Positions 32,912-40,545 of a stretch of DNA of 41,800 nucleotides are shown here, one piece after another. Location of the stretch: NCBI GenBank assembly GCA_900765095.1, contig CAAFRB010000059.1, forward strand, positions 1 through 41,800, given 5' to 3'. This DNA is from Clostridia bacterium (GTDB lineage Bacteria > Bacillota > Clostridia > TANB77 > UBA1234). The translations under genes were made by a program, and so were the position numbers. The notes under the pieces were generated by a model, which did not search any database, was not told the DNA's origin, and was given only the letters and a program-made list of their open reading frames with translations. The first letter of the stretch is position 1, and every line of letters begins with the position of its first letter.

Positions 32912-34465
32912 CTAATTAGAACTCATCTGCATTAGACTTGAAGTTGATGGCATGTAGAAAGAACTAGCTTCAGGTAATATAACTTTTTCTCCTTCATCAA
33001 GACCAGATAGCACTTCTATGTATGTAGTGTCTGTTGCTCCTGTTTTTATTTCACGCTTTAAAGAAACATCATTTCCTTTTTCGTCCTTTTCAAGCACTCG
33101 AACAAAAGAAACTCCATTTTCTTTTGATACTGCATCTATTGGTATATATAAAACATCTTTTACATCACTCACAACAATATCTGCATTAGCATTCATAGAT
33201 ATTCTAACATCTTCTCTTCCATCAAATTCAATCGTAACATAATAATCAGTAATTCCAGATGTTGTAACACCCTCAAGCGGAATTAATGATATTCTGCCCT
33301 CAATTGGCTCCCTCTCTGTTTCAGGAATTGCATCAACACTTATTAAAACTGTTTGCTCTTTGTTCAACTTTGCGACATCTAATTCATCAACTGGTATTTT
33401 AAATTCCATGACATTTCTATCAGAAACTGTTGTAAGTAAAGTACCGGCAGGAACTAAATCTCCAACTTTATATGGCATTGCTGTTATAACACCATCAATC
33501 TCTGCTATTATTTCATAGTTGTCTAGTTGATCTTTTGTTAGAGATAGTTGATTATATTGATTTTGCAAAGCTAAAGAAACATTTTTTAAACTTGATGACA
33601 AATCTGCATTACTTAACACAGCGATTAAGTCACCTTCATTTACGTAAGATCCTTCATTTACATACAAAGTTTCAACCGTGCCCATTGTTTGTGCCCTAAC
33701 AGTGTTCTTTTTTACTAAAGAAAAAGCAGACTGATTTACACTAACTACATTAACAGCACCGTTATTAACTTCAGCTTTAGCAACTATTCCATCTAATGAA
33801 TAACCAGTAGTTTTAACTTCTATTGTTACATCAACAACTTGCGAATTTCCTGATATAATTTTTCTCATATCACTTACTTTAGTAACAGTTCCGGCAATCG
33901 TAGAATAACTACTTAAAATAGTCACATTAGCCGCATTTCCAACACTAATTTGATTATTAGCATTATATACAAATTGCAATGTAACTTCATACGTTGATTC
34001 CTTAACAATATCACATATAGGCATTGATGTCGTTACATATCCACCCTTAGCAATAGTTAAACCATTAATATATCCAGACGCATTTGCTCTTATCTTTAAA
34101 TCAGCAATCTGCTTTTCTACATCATTCTTAGACAATTTTGATTGCTCTATTGCAATTAGTTGAGATTGGATACTATTTTGATAAGTGGCAGAATCAAGTT
34201 TCATAATCACATCTCCTGCCTTTACTGTATCACCTTCATTGTAATATATATCAGTTATTTCAGCAGAAATCTTAGAATACTCTTTTCTAGAATTTTTAGC
34301 ACCAATAGTACCACTACCAGAAATAACAGTCTTAATATCTCCTCTCGACACACTATATGTACGATATTCCATTGGTTTAGCACTGCTAAACACATACACA
34401 CAAACTATTAAAATTACTACAAGAACAGCTACTACTAGCTTTATAAACTTCTTTTTATTTTTCAT
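32912..34465 (-). CDS. MacA-like membrane fusion (HlyD/RND adaptor-type) protein
   Basis: Membrane-anchored adaptor of the exporter. One N-terminal helix (about residues 7-25, FIKLVVAVLVVILIVCVYVF), then a beta-barrel/lipoyl arrangement: first half-motif SGSGTIGAKNSRKEY...VKAGDVIMKLD, and repeated lipoyl-like units (NASGYINGLTIAKGGYV; GTVETLYVNEGSYVNEGDLI; AEIDGVITAMPYKVGDLVPAG). The C-terminal beta domain resembles RND adaptors (VLYIPIDAVSKENGVSFVRV). The reading frame opens with TTG at 34483, but GGGAGG is 7 bases before the ATG at 34465, which I use. 517 residues is longer than MacA (about 370) because of the extra lipoyl-like unit. No outer-membrane partner is expected in a Gram-positive. 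Confidence 0.88.
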   Translation of the reverse strand: MKNKKKFIKLVVAVLVVILIVCVYVFSSAKPMEYRTYSVSRGDIKTVISGSGTIGAKNSRKEYSKISAEITDIYYNEGDTVKAGDVIMKLDSATYQNSIQSQLIAIEQSKLSKNDVEKQIADLKIRANASGYINGLTIAKGGYVTTSMPICDIVKESTYEVTLQFVYNANNQISVGNAANVTILSSYSTIAGTVTKVSDMRKIISGNSQVVDVTIEVKTTGYSLDGIVAKAEVNNGAVNVVSVNQSAFSLVKKNTVRAQTMGTVETLYVNEGSYVNEGDLIAVLSNADLSSSLKNVSLALQNQYNQLSLTKDQLDNYEIIAEIDGVITAMPYKVGDLVPAGTLLTTVSDRNVMEFKIPVDELDVAKLNKEQTVLISVDAIPETEREPIEGRISLIPLEGVTTSGITDYYVTIEFDGREDVRISMNANADIVVSDVKDVLYIPIDAVSKENGVSFVRVLEKDEKGNDVSLKREIKTGATDTTYIEVLSGLDEGEKVILPEASSFYMPSTSSLMQMSSN

Positions 34466-34599
34466 TTTTTTCCTCCCACCCAAAAATTGTACAAAATAAT
34501 ACCATGACAGTATACAATTATTTTAAAAAATTTAAAATAGTTTTATGAAATTTTTTTCACATTTTTAGAATAATTATCAATATTCAGTTTATGTGCAAA

Positions 34600-34671
34600 A
34601 AAGACGAAAATCTAAGATTCTCAGTCTTTCAATCCTCGAGAGTTTTCGACTGAAAGAAAGAAAATCTCTCG
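34600..34671. repeat. Palindromic repeat family 1, copy C (complete, 72 bp)
   Basis: Same two-hairpin layout and length as copy B: AAAGACGAAAATC/GATTCTCAGTCTTT (34600-34629) and CGAGAGTTTTC/GAAAATCTCTCG (34637-34671). On the minus strand it directly follows the terminator of the CYTH gene; its second hairpin ends in GTCTTTTTT and could itself terminate. Confidence 0.85.
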
Positions 34672-34675
34672 CATG

Positions 34676-34718
34676 AAAAAGCCTATATGCTTAGTAATAA
34701 AAGACTCAACACATAGGC
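34676..34718 (-). terminator. Intrinsic terminator of the CYTH gene
   Basis: On the minus strand GCCTATGTG pairs with CATATAGGC (34681-34718, one G-U), followed by six U. Confidence 0.8.
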
Positions 34719-34779
34719 AAAAATATAACTGTCATTATTCTATTGAAACATTAACTTCTAAATTTGTTACATTACTATT

Positions 34780-35298
34780 CTATCTTTGCTTTCTACCGGT
34801 AAAATATTTACGAGCTAGCGAACTATTAGAATAATCAATATTACCCGTAACATCACCTATAACCTCAATAAAATCAGGTATCTCATACTTTTGTTTTTCA
34901 TCCTTTAATTCTATTTCAAGTATTGCTGTTTCATGCCAAAAAGGATACACATCTATCTCATATTTCAAATTATTCATATAAACTATGTATCTAGTTTTGT
35001 ATAAAGTTTTCCCTTTTACCCTCTTTAAAAGATAAGCATTATATTCATTCTGTGTTATTTCCTTTTCAAGTTCTATCCTTGTCATGTCAGAAATGCTCTT
35101 TTTAGAAGTGTGATAAAACTTTGTTTTTCCATTTATGGTCATTCTTCTAACTCTGTTACCATATCCGTTTTTAGCTCTTCCAAGATATGTTTGAGATATC
35201 TTAGCAATCTTGCAATTGGTATTTTGTTTAATCCACTCTAAATCCGGCATTCTTATTAAAAACTTCTTCTCTATCTCAAGAGGTACATTTTTCTTCAT
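34780..35298 (-). CDS. CYTH-domain protein, probable inorganic triphosphatase
   Basis: Predicted cytosolic triphosphate tunnel enzyme. The family's ExExK signature appears as LEIEKKFLI at the N-terminus. Charged strand motifs that line the tunnel follow: NRVRRMTINGKTKFYHTSKK, RIELEKEITQNEY, KTLYKTRYIVYM, YEIDVYPFWHETAILEIELK. The YEIDVY...AILEIEL pair and the C-terminal VTGNIDYSNSSLARKY are typical of bacterial CYTH proteins that split tripolyphosphate. 172 residues is normal. AAGGAG precedes the ATG by about 7 bases; a terminator stands before and after it, so it is a single gene. Confidence 0.88.
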   Translation of the reverse strand: MKKNVPLEIEKKFLIRMPDLEWIKQNTNCKIAKISQTYLGRAKNGYGNRVRRMTINGKTKFYHTSKKSISDMTRIELEKEITQNEYNAYLLKRVKGKTLYKTRYIVYMNNLKYEIDVYPFWHETAILEIELKDEKQKYEIPDFIEVIGDVTGNIDYSNSSLARKYFTGRKQR

Positions 35299-35351
35299 AT
35301 ATTTCTCCTTGTATGAAAACTGAATTTTTTCATTTTCAGTTTGTATAAAAA

Positions 35352-35383
35352 ATATGTGCCAGCCTAAAAAATAAAGGCTGGCA
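35352..35383 (-). terminator. Hairpin terminator of the CBM25-like gene
   Basis: On the minus strand TGCCAGCCT pairs with AGGCTGGCA (35357-35383), followed by CATATTTTTTATAC. Confidence 0.75.
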
Positions 35384-35394
35384 TTTTCGATAAA

Positions 35395-35829
35395 TTATTT
35401 CTCTTTCTTTGTTACAGTTTTCGTAGCAACCTTCGCTTTTATAGTTGATGGAGTGGTTTTCAATGTAGCAGGTTTCTTTGTCACACAAGACTTAGCAGTA
35501 GATTTTTTTGAATCAACTGAAGAAGTTTTTGTGTTCTTTTCTTTAACTTCAATGAAACTATAACAGCTACTATCGCATGAAGGTGTAAAACAATAATCAC
35601 TACCGTAGTTATTATCCCATTCTCCACTTCCGTTTCTAAAGCAAAAATTAAGTTCTGCATCAGATGGTAATGTTATCTCTGTTTTATATCCAGATTTTAA
35701 TTTTCTCATCTTACATTCAGATACATTCTCCCAATTTGAGTATCCATAATGTAAAAATACATTATCTGTACTAGCTAACATACCAGTATATTTTACTTCA
35801 AAAGTTTGTTCTGTTGTTTTTTTAGTCAT
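35395..35829 (-). CDS. CBM25-like carbohydrate-binding protein with basic tail
   Basis: The first ~95 residues look like a starch/glycogen-binding module of the CBM25 kind: TFEVKYTGML, VFLHYGYSNWENVSECKMRK, ITLPSDAELNFCFRNGSGEW then DNNYGSDYCF. The aromatic LHYG...W and WDNN motifs are those that contact glucan in the family. No enzyme domain and no signal peptide are present, so it is probably cytosolic and might bind glycogen. The last ~45 residues are low-complexity Lys/Thr/Ser/Ala, strongly basic. The frame opens with TTG at 35838, but GAAGGAG is better placed for the ATG at 35829. Own promoter, own terminator. Confidence 0.75.
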   Translation of the reverse strand: MTKKTTEQTFEVKYTGMLASTDNVFLHYGYSNWENVSECKMRKLKSGYKTEITLPSDAELNFCFRNGSGEWDNNYGSDYCFTPSCDSSCYSFIEVKEKNTKTSSVDSKKSTAKSCVTKKPATLKTTPSTIKAKVATKTVTKKEK

Positions 35830-35866
35830 CTTAACCAATCTCCTTCGTATAACTTATATCTACATT

Positions 35867-35895
35867 ATAATATATTATTATAATTACTATTGCAA
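35867..35895 (-). promoter_or_regulatory. Sigma-A promoter of the CBM25-like gene
   Basis: On the minus strand TTGCAA (35890-35895), 17 bases, TATTAT (35867-35872), about 40 bases before the start. Confidence 0.65.
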
Positions 35896-35923
35896 TATTT
35901 ATTTAAAGTTTTTAATGTTTTTC

Positions 35924-35952
35924 TTGCAAAATAAAATCTTTTATGCTAAACT
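35924..35952 (+). promoter_or_regulatory. Sigma-A promoter of tRNA-Trp
   Basis: TTGCAA (35924-35929), 17 bases, TAAACT (35947-35952), 20 bases before the tRNA. Confidence 0.65.
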
Positions 35953-35971
35953 AAAAAAGTAATTTGCACAT

Positions 35972-36045
35972 AGGGGTGTAGTTCATCGGTAGAATAAGAG
36001 TCTCCAAAACTCCAGAGGAGGGTTCGATTCCTTCCACCCCTGCCA
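35972..36045 (+). tRNA. tRNA-Trp (anticodon CCA)
   Basis: A complete cloverleaf with the 3' CCA encoded. Acceptor AGGGGTG/CACCCCT is perfect. The D stem GTTC/GAAT has one G-U. The anticodon loop CTCCAAA gives anticodon CCA. The T arm GAGGG-TTCGATT-CCTTC is normal with one G-U. The anticodon stem AGAGT/ACTCC has an A-C mismatch at its outermost pair (27-43). The short variable arm has 4 bases. Followed directly by a terminator, so it is a solitary tRNA gene. Confidence 0.95.
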
Positions 36046-36048
36046 TTT

Positions 36049-36088
36049 AAAAGGCTATTTTGATGCGAAAATCAAAGTAGCTTTTTTT
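36049..36088. terminator. Bidirectional terminator between tRNA-Trp and hemW
   Basis: AAAGGCTATTTTGAT pairs with ATCAAAGTAGCTTT over a 6-base loop. T-tracts lie on both strands (TTTTTTTG on plus, CCTTTTAAAT on minus). Serves tRNA-Trp and the convergent hemW. Confidence 0.82.
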
Positions 36089-36098
36089 GTATATCTTC

Positions 36099-37175
36099 TT
36101 ACTCCAAGAACTCTCTCCACACTACATTAGCAAAATCTAGTCCCTTATCTGTAAGTTTTAGATTACCATCCGAAATATTGATTAAATCACTCTTTCTTAA
36201 AGTATCAATCTCATTTTTGAATTTGTCCTCAAAATCAATATTAAATTTAAAATTTGTATCTTGTATATTCAGTCCATCTATAAGCCTTAGTTTTAAAATA
36301 ACATACTCTCGCAACGTATCTTCTAATTCTTGCCTTTCTTCCATATACCTCTGCGAAAAATTCTCGTCAACAAGTTCAATATATTTTTTTAAGTCGCACT
36401 CGTTGATGTACCTTATTTTATCGATATACGAACTAGCACCTGCACCAACACCAGCATATTCATCCTGATTCCAATAAGCAAGATTGTGTTTTGATTCAAA
36501 GCCCTCTTTAGCAAAATTAGATATTTCATAATGCTTATAGCCAGCTGATTTAAGCTTATCCTTTATATAATAATACATTTTTCTCTCATCATCATCTGAA
36601 GGCAGATGTTTAAAAATATCATTATGCAGGATTAACGAATAACAAGAAATATGCTCTGGATTTATAGAAATTAAATAATCAACACTCTCCATTAAATCTT
36701 CAACACTTTGGCTAGGCAATCCAAACATCAAATCAACATTCACATTGCTAAAACCAGCTTTTCTTATCATTTCATAAGCCCTTTTAAAATCATCAAATGA
36801 ATGTACTCTACCTATTTCTTTTAATATGTTATCTTTCGTAGTTTGCAGACCCATGCTAATCCTATTTACACCAGCATTTTTATAATCCTTAAGTTTATCG
36901 TTCGTTACTGTGCAAGGATTCATTTCAATTGTAAGCTCTCTAGCCATTGGAACGATAGATAAAACCTCAGCTATTTTTTTACTGTCAATAAATGAAGGCG
37001 TTCCACCGCCAACATACACAGTATCTAAGTTTTCCAAATTATAAAAGCCAATTTCTTTTTTCAACGCATCCATATATTCATCAATCAAATCGCTTTTGTT
37101 ATCAAAAGAATTAAAGTCACAATACAAGCACTTTTTCTTGCAAAAAGGTATGTGTATATACAAAGAATCAATCAC
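36099..37175 (-). CDS. hemW: Radical SAM heme chaperone HemW
   Basis: HemN-like radical SAM protein that handles heme, formerly mistaken for a coproporphyrinogen oxidase. The cluster motif CKKKCLYC sits at SLYIHIPFCKKKCLYCDFNS; HemW has CxxxCxxC like this. Glycine-rich SAM contacts follow (YVGGGTPSFI), with NPCTVTNDKL, RISMGLQTTKDNIL and VNVDLMFGLPSQS further on. The C-terminal HemN_C-type winged helix (LIDGLNIQDTNFKFN ... LKLTDKGLDFANVV) is present. 358 residues. It overlaps the whiA stop by 4 bases. Confidence 0.95.
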   Translation of the reverse strand: MIDSLYIHIPFCKKKCLYCDFNSFDNKSDLIDEYMDALKKEIGFYNLENLDTVYVGGGTPSFIDSKKIAEVLSIVPMARELTIEMNPCTVTNDKLKDYKNAGVNRISMGLQTTKDNILKEIGRVHSFDDFKRAYEMIRKAGFSNVNVDLMFGLPSQSVEDLMESVDYLISINPEHISCYSLILHNDIFKHLPSDDDERKMYYYIKDKLKSAGYKHYEISNFAKEGFESKHNLAYWNQDEYAGVGAGASSYIDKIRYINECDLKKYIELVDENFSQRYMEERQELEDTLREYVILKLRLIDGLNIQDTNFKFNIDFEDKFKNEIDTLRKSDLINISDGNLKLTDKGLDFANVVWREFLE

Positions 37176-38110
37176 TTATCTCTCACCTCATTTGCAATTT
37201 CTTTGATTTTTTTAAATCTATGACTAACCCCAGATCTGCTAAGCTTTACATCAAGCATATCTCCAATCTTATCCAAACTTGCTTCTGGGTACTTTACTCG
37301 TAAATTTGCAATCTGTTTCAAATTTGCAGGCAACTTTTGAAACATTTTCTTCTCTTTCAAAAGCATTATATCTTTAAGTTGTTCAGAAGCGGCAACAGCA
37401 ATCTTATCCATATTAGCCACTTCACAGTTTATACGTCTATTCATATTGTTTCTATATTCTTTTTCAACTTTAGTTTGTTCAAACAAAATAATCCCCTTAT
37501 TTGAACCAATAATTTTCAAAAAATCGGATATAGTTTCAGAATCTTTAATATATATTACAAAGCTCTTCTTGCGTTTCATCATCTTTGCAGTTATGCCAAG
37601 TTCAGCCAAAATACCATTTATAAAATTAGTATTTTGCGCATTAAAAATAACGAATTCTAAATGATTACCACTTGTGGGTTCATTTATCGAGCCACTACCC
37701 AAAAAGACACCTCTCAAAAAAGATTTCATACAACATTCTTTTTCCTTGATTTTACCGTTATCATCTATCACAATCTGCAAATTTACATCAATATTCACCA
37801 AAGAATTTTTAAAAATCTTCTCTAAATCATCATTGTTAGAAACAACAAGTTCATATAGTTGCTCCTTACCTTCTTCTTCTTTTTCAATATTAGTAACAGG
37901 CAAAACACCATATATCTTCTTAAAAGCGTTATACACCCTTCTAATCGCAGATGAACTGCTTGTCACCATTTTAAGTACAAACCTATCATTATCTTTCACT
38001 ATATTACAATTTGTAATCAAATACCCTGCTAGTTCAGCAAGTTTACAACAATCATTATTATGATTGCTAACTTTACTCAATTCTTCTTTTATTTCTGATG
38101 AAAAAGACAA
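37172..38110 (-). CDS. whiA: WhiA, LAGLIDADG-type DNA-binding regulator
   Basis: WhiA links cell division and chromosome segregation in Firmicutes and sporulation in Streptomyces. The N-terminus (MSFSSEIKEELSKVSN) and zinc-less LAGLIDADG-like core (SFLRGVFLGSGSINEP, EFVIFNAQNTNFINGIL) are visible. The C-terminal helix-turn-helix is LKQIANLRVKYPEASLDKIG, DMLDVKLSRSGVSHRFKKI. 312 residues is usual. Start is TTG with AAGGGGTG 9 bases upstream; the gene is 5 bases from prmC. Usually whiA lies with yvcK/yvcL (rapZ); here it is between prmC and hemW. Confidence 0.96.
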   Translation of the reverse strand: MSFSSEIKEELSKVSNHNNDCCKLAELAGYLITNCNIVKDNDRFVLKMVTSSSSAIRRVYNAFKKIYGVLPVTNIEKEEEGKEQLYELVVSNNDDLEKIFKNSLVNIDVNLQIVIDDNGKIKEKECCMKSFLRGVFLGSGSINEPTSGNHLEFVIFNAQNTNFINGILAELGITAKMMKRKKSFVIYIKDSETISDFLKIIGSNKGIILFEQTKVEKEYRNNMNRRINCEVANMDKIAVAASEQLKDIMLLKEKKMFQKLPANLKQIANLRVKYPEASLDKIGDMLDVKLSRSGVSHRFKKIKEIANEVRDK

Positions 38111-38115
38111 TTATT

Positions 38116-38931
38116 TCACCCCTTTTTGGCATAAACCACTCGATCATTCTCAGATAAATCTTTAATAATTTTTACATCAGTAAAGCCATTAGACTCTAAA
38201 ATATCCTTAACCGCTTCGCCTTCATCAAAGCCTATTTCAAACAAAATAACACCATCATCATTTAAAAACTCTTTAGCCTTACTGCTTATCTGGTTATAAA
38301 AATAAAGACCATCTTTTCCCCCATCTAAAGCCTTCATCGGCTCATGTTTAACTTCACTTTGCAATTCTTCAATGTCGACAGACCTTATATATGGCGGATT
38401 AGAAACAATCATATCATACTTATCACATACATTTTCAAACAAATCAGAACATATAAAATTTACATCAACGCCATTCGAAATTGCGTTATTTCGTGCAACT
38501 TCGAGTGCCTTCTCACAAATATCAACAGCATCAACTGTAGAATCCTTGATATATTTCGCAAGGCTAACAGCTATGCACCCGCTTCCCGTACACAAATCCA
38601 ATATTCTCTTTTTATCTTGCTTAATAGCCTCAAGCACCAATATTTCAGTATCCTCTCTAGGAATTAAGACATCAGAAGTAACAACAAACTCAAGTTTCAT
38701 AAACTCTTTATGTCCAGATATATAAGCGTAGGGCTCACCAGACACCCTACGCTCTATATAATTCAAATACTTTGAATACTGTTTTTCATCACATACATCA
38801 AACTTAACAAGTTCACTTACTGAAACACCCATACTAAGCGCTAAAAGAAGTCTAGCTTCTCTCTCATCTACATCATTCTTCTTCAAAACACTTCTTCCAG
38901 TGCTTAGTGCTTCTTTAACACTTCTTACCAT
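38116..38931 (-). CDS. prmC: Release factor glutamine methyltransferase PrmC
   Basis: Methylates the GGQ glutamine of peptide chain release factors. An N-terminal helical domain (about residues 1-80, LRRY-like ERRVSGEPYAYISGHKEFM at its end) is followed by a SAM-binding Rossmann fold: ILDLCTGSGCIAVSLAKYI, VDAVDICEKALEVARNNA and the substrate motif SNPPYI. 271 residues is typical. Its ATG overlaps the DUF1385 gene's stop by 7 bases. The expected next gene, prfA (release factor 1, its substrate), is not here; whiA follows. Confidence 0.95.
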   Translation of the reverse strand: MVRSVKEALSTGRSVLKKNDVDEREARLLLALSMGVSVSELVKFDVCDEKQYSKYLNYIERRVSGEPYAYISGHKEFMKLEFVVTSDVLIPREDTEILVLEAIKQDKKRILDLCTGSGCIAVSLAKYIKDSTVDAVDICEKALEVARNNAISNGVDVNFICSDLFENVCDKYDMIVSNPPYIRSVDIEELQSEVKHEPMKALDGGKDGLYFYNQISSKAKEFLNDDGVILFEIGFDEGEAVKDILESNGFTDVKIIKDLSENDRVVYAKKG

Positions 38932-39887
38932 AAATCATCTTCCTCATTTTCCGGAATAACAGCCTTAAGTGATGCTATTGCAACTTCTATCTGACTATCA
39001 TCAGGTTCTCTTGTCGTAAGTCTTTGAAGCCACTTTCCTGGTTCATTAAGCCAGGTTATGTATTTGCTTGTACTTCTACCTGCAAACTTTATTATTTCAT
39101 AAGATATTCCCGCAACTAATGGCAAGAATAATAGTCTTAACCCTATATTTACGAATGGATTTTCATGAACTCCCAACAAAGAAAATACTATAATGCTTAT
39201 TATAATTACAAACAATAAGAAACTAGTGCCACATCTTGGATGAAATCTTGAGTACTTCTTTACATTTTCAACAGTTAACTCTTCTCCATTTTCATAGCAA
39301 AAAATACTTTTATGCTCAGCACCATGGTATTCAAAAACTCTCTTAATGTCATTCATTTGAGAAACTGCCACTAAATATCCAAGAAAAATTGCGATTTTTA
39401 TCATACTTTCCACAACGTTATACATTATTACATTTGATTCCTTATCAGGAACAGCAAAATTTGCAATCACATTAGGAAGCACCATAAACAAACCAACGCT
39501 AATTAATAAAGAAACAAGAACCGACACATAAATAGCCCACTCAGGCATATCGTTTTCACCATTTTTGTTCTTTTTTTCTTTCTCTTTATTTGAAGCATCA
39601 TTTTCTTTTGCTACATCACTAGACTTCTTTTCATCTTCTTCAGTATCAAAAAATTTAGCTGAAAAAGTTAAAGCCTTGACACCAATAACCATGGAACTGA
39701 AAAATGACACAACGCCTCGTATTATAGGTACTTTTAGCCAAGCTCCTTTCGCTTTCACATCGCTTTCATCTAGTATTATTTCACCATCAGGCTTTCTTAC
39801 TGCTATTGCTATTTTATGTGGTCCACGCATCATTACACCTTCTATAACTGCCTGTCCGCCTATTGAAGTTATCTTCTTTTTACTCAA
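38925..39887 (-). CDS. DUF1385 family membrane protein
   Basis: Polytopic membrane protein of unknown function that is widely found next to prmC. The conserved N-terminus ITSIGGQAVIEGVMMRGPHK is diagnostic. Helices lie at AIYVSVLVSLLISVGLFMV, MIKIAIFLGYLVAVSQM, FLLFVIIISIIVFSLLG and GLRLLFLPLVAGISYEII. The motif FEYHGAEHKSIFCYENGEEL with conserved His/Glu lies between, then RFHPRCGTSFLL. A charged, Lys/Glu/Asn-rich insert is at about residues 85-115. Start is TTG with GAGGTGAT 6-7 bases upstream. 320 residues. Confidence 0.92.
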   Translation of the reverse strand: MSKKKITSIGGQAVIEGVMMRGPHKIAIAVRKPDGEIILDESDVKAKGAWLKVPIIRGVVSFFSSMVIGVKALTFSAKFFDTEEDEKKSSDVAKENDASNKEKEKKNKNGENDMPEWAIYVSVLVSLLISVGLFMVLPNVIANFAVPDKESNVIMYNVVESMIKIAIFLGYLVAVSQMNDIKRVFEYHGAEHKSIFCYENGEELTVENVKKYSRFHPRCGTSFLLFVIIISIIVFSLLGVHENPFVNIGLRLLFLPLVAGISYEIIKFAGRSTSKYITWLNEPGKWLQRLTTREPDDSQIEVAIASLKAVIPENEEDDLW

Positions 39888-39975
39888 TTAAATCACCTCG
39901 ATAAACATTATATACCATTCTTAATTCAATTTAAAATATTATCTTTCATATTTGTACTTTTTCTTTCTATTGTAT

Positions 39976-40002
39976 GAAAAAAGCAGGCTTAAATAACCTG
40001 CT
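39976..40002 (-). terminator. Intrinsic terminator of rpmE
   Basis: On the minus strand AGCAGG-(9 bases)-CCTGCT (39982-40002) followed by six U. Confidence 0.85.
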
Positions 40003-40021
40003 CAAATCATCCGATATAAAA

Positions 40022-40225
40022 TTAGTCTTTGATACCATATTTCTTTTTGAATTGTTCAACTCTACCACCTGTAGTTTTGCTCTTTTGGTTACCTGTGTAG
40101 AAAGGATGACACTTTGAACAAGTTTCAACTGACATGCTTTCTTTTGTTGAACCAACTTTTATAACGTTTCCACAACCACATTTAATAGTTGCTTCTTTGT
40201 ATTCTGGATGTATTCCTGCTTTCAT
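40022..40225 (-). CDS. rpmE: Ribosomal protein L31, zinc-binding form
   Basis: Protein of the 50S subunit that bridges the two subunits. MKAGIHPEYKEATIKCGCGN, the zinc ligands CGC and CSKC (Cys16, Cys18, Cys37, Cys40), HPFYTGNQKS and the basic C-terminus GGRVEQFKKKYGIKD all match. 67 residues. The presence of all four cysteines marks the zinc-dependent form. GAGAGGTG lies 7 bases before the ATG. It has its own promoter and terminator, and is the first gene of the rpmE-DUF1385-prmC neighbourhood. Confidence 0.97.
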   Translation of the reverse strand: MKAGIHPEYKEATIKCGCGNVIKVGSTKESMSVETCSKCHPFYTGNQKSKTTGGRVEQFKKKYGIKD

Positions 40226-40283
40226 TTATTTTCACCTCTCTTTGAATCTTTATCTATATTTATTTTTATTAACTAAACTAATG

Positions 40284-40335
40284 TGAATTAACATTCACGC
40301 TTAGATATAATACCACATAAAATCATAACTTGCAA
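40284..40335 (-). promoter_or_regulatory. rpmE promoter with palindrome at the transcription start
   Basis: On the minus strand TTGCAA (40330-40335), 17 bases, TATTAT (40307-40312). Just downstream, near the start point, GTGAAT-TAAC-ATTCAC (40284-40299) is a perfect 6+6 inverted repeat. It could be an operator or a 5'-terminal mRNA hairpin. Confidence 0.6.
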
Positions 40336-40373
40336 TAACTATTTACAAGAAAGCTGTTTTTTTTGATTTCGCT

Positions 40374-40428
40374 AAATAAAATTTAAAATGCACGGTAGCC
40401 TTAAAAAGGTGCATTTAGTGTTTTATTT
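40374..40428. repeat. Imperfect AT-rich hairpin between rpmE and the next gene
   Basis: AAATAAAA + TAAAATGCAC pair with GTGCATTTA + TTTTATTT across about 15 bases, with small internal loops. The 40226-40545 gap otherwise holds the rpmE promoter and the repeat at 40448-40508; no gene is seen. Confidence 0.5.
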
Positions 40429-40447
40429 AACCTTTTTTGGAACTTTA

Positions 40448-40508
40448 CACAATAGGAAAGACAATAAATTTGTAAAAAATTACAAAATTTATCGCTTTCC
40501 TATTGTGT
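40448..40508. repeat. Palindromic repeat family 2, copy 2
   Basis: Nearly the whole 61 bases fold on themselves. Outer arms ACACAATAGGAAAG/CTTTCCTATTGTGT are perfect over 14 bp, and inner arms ATAAATTTGTAA/TTACAAAATTTAT pair with one bulge. The arm core is shared with the palindrome at 57-113. It follows the gene at 40546-41361 on the minus strand and may also act as its transcript end. Confidence 0.7.
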
Positions 40509-40545
40509 ATCACTTCTATTTTCCTATTGCACAAAATAAGTAACT

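Noticed and set aside
31031..34465. Drug resistance cassette acquired by transfer
   Set aside because: Base composition and ribosome sites look like the neighbours, there are no mobile genes, and MacAB-like exporters are common in Firmicute chromosomes.
34490..34535. Operator from AATTGTA/TACAATT arms upstream of the exporter operon
   Set aside because: Arms of 7 bp separated by about 20 bases in very AT-rich DNA are expected by chance; no convincing promoter spacing around them.
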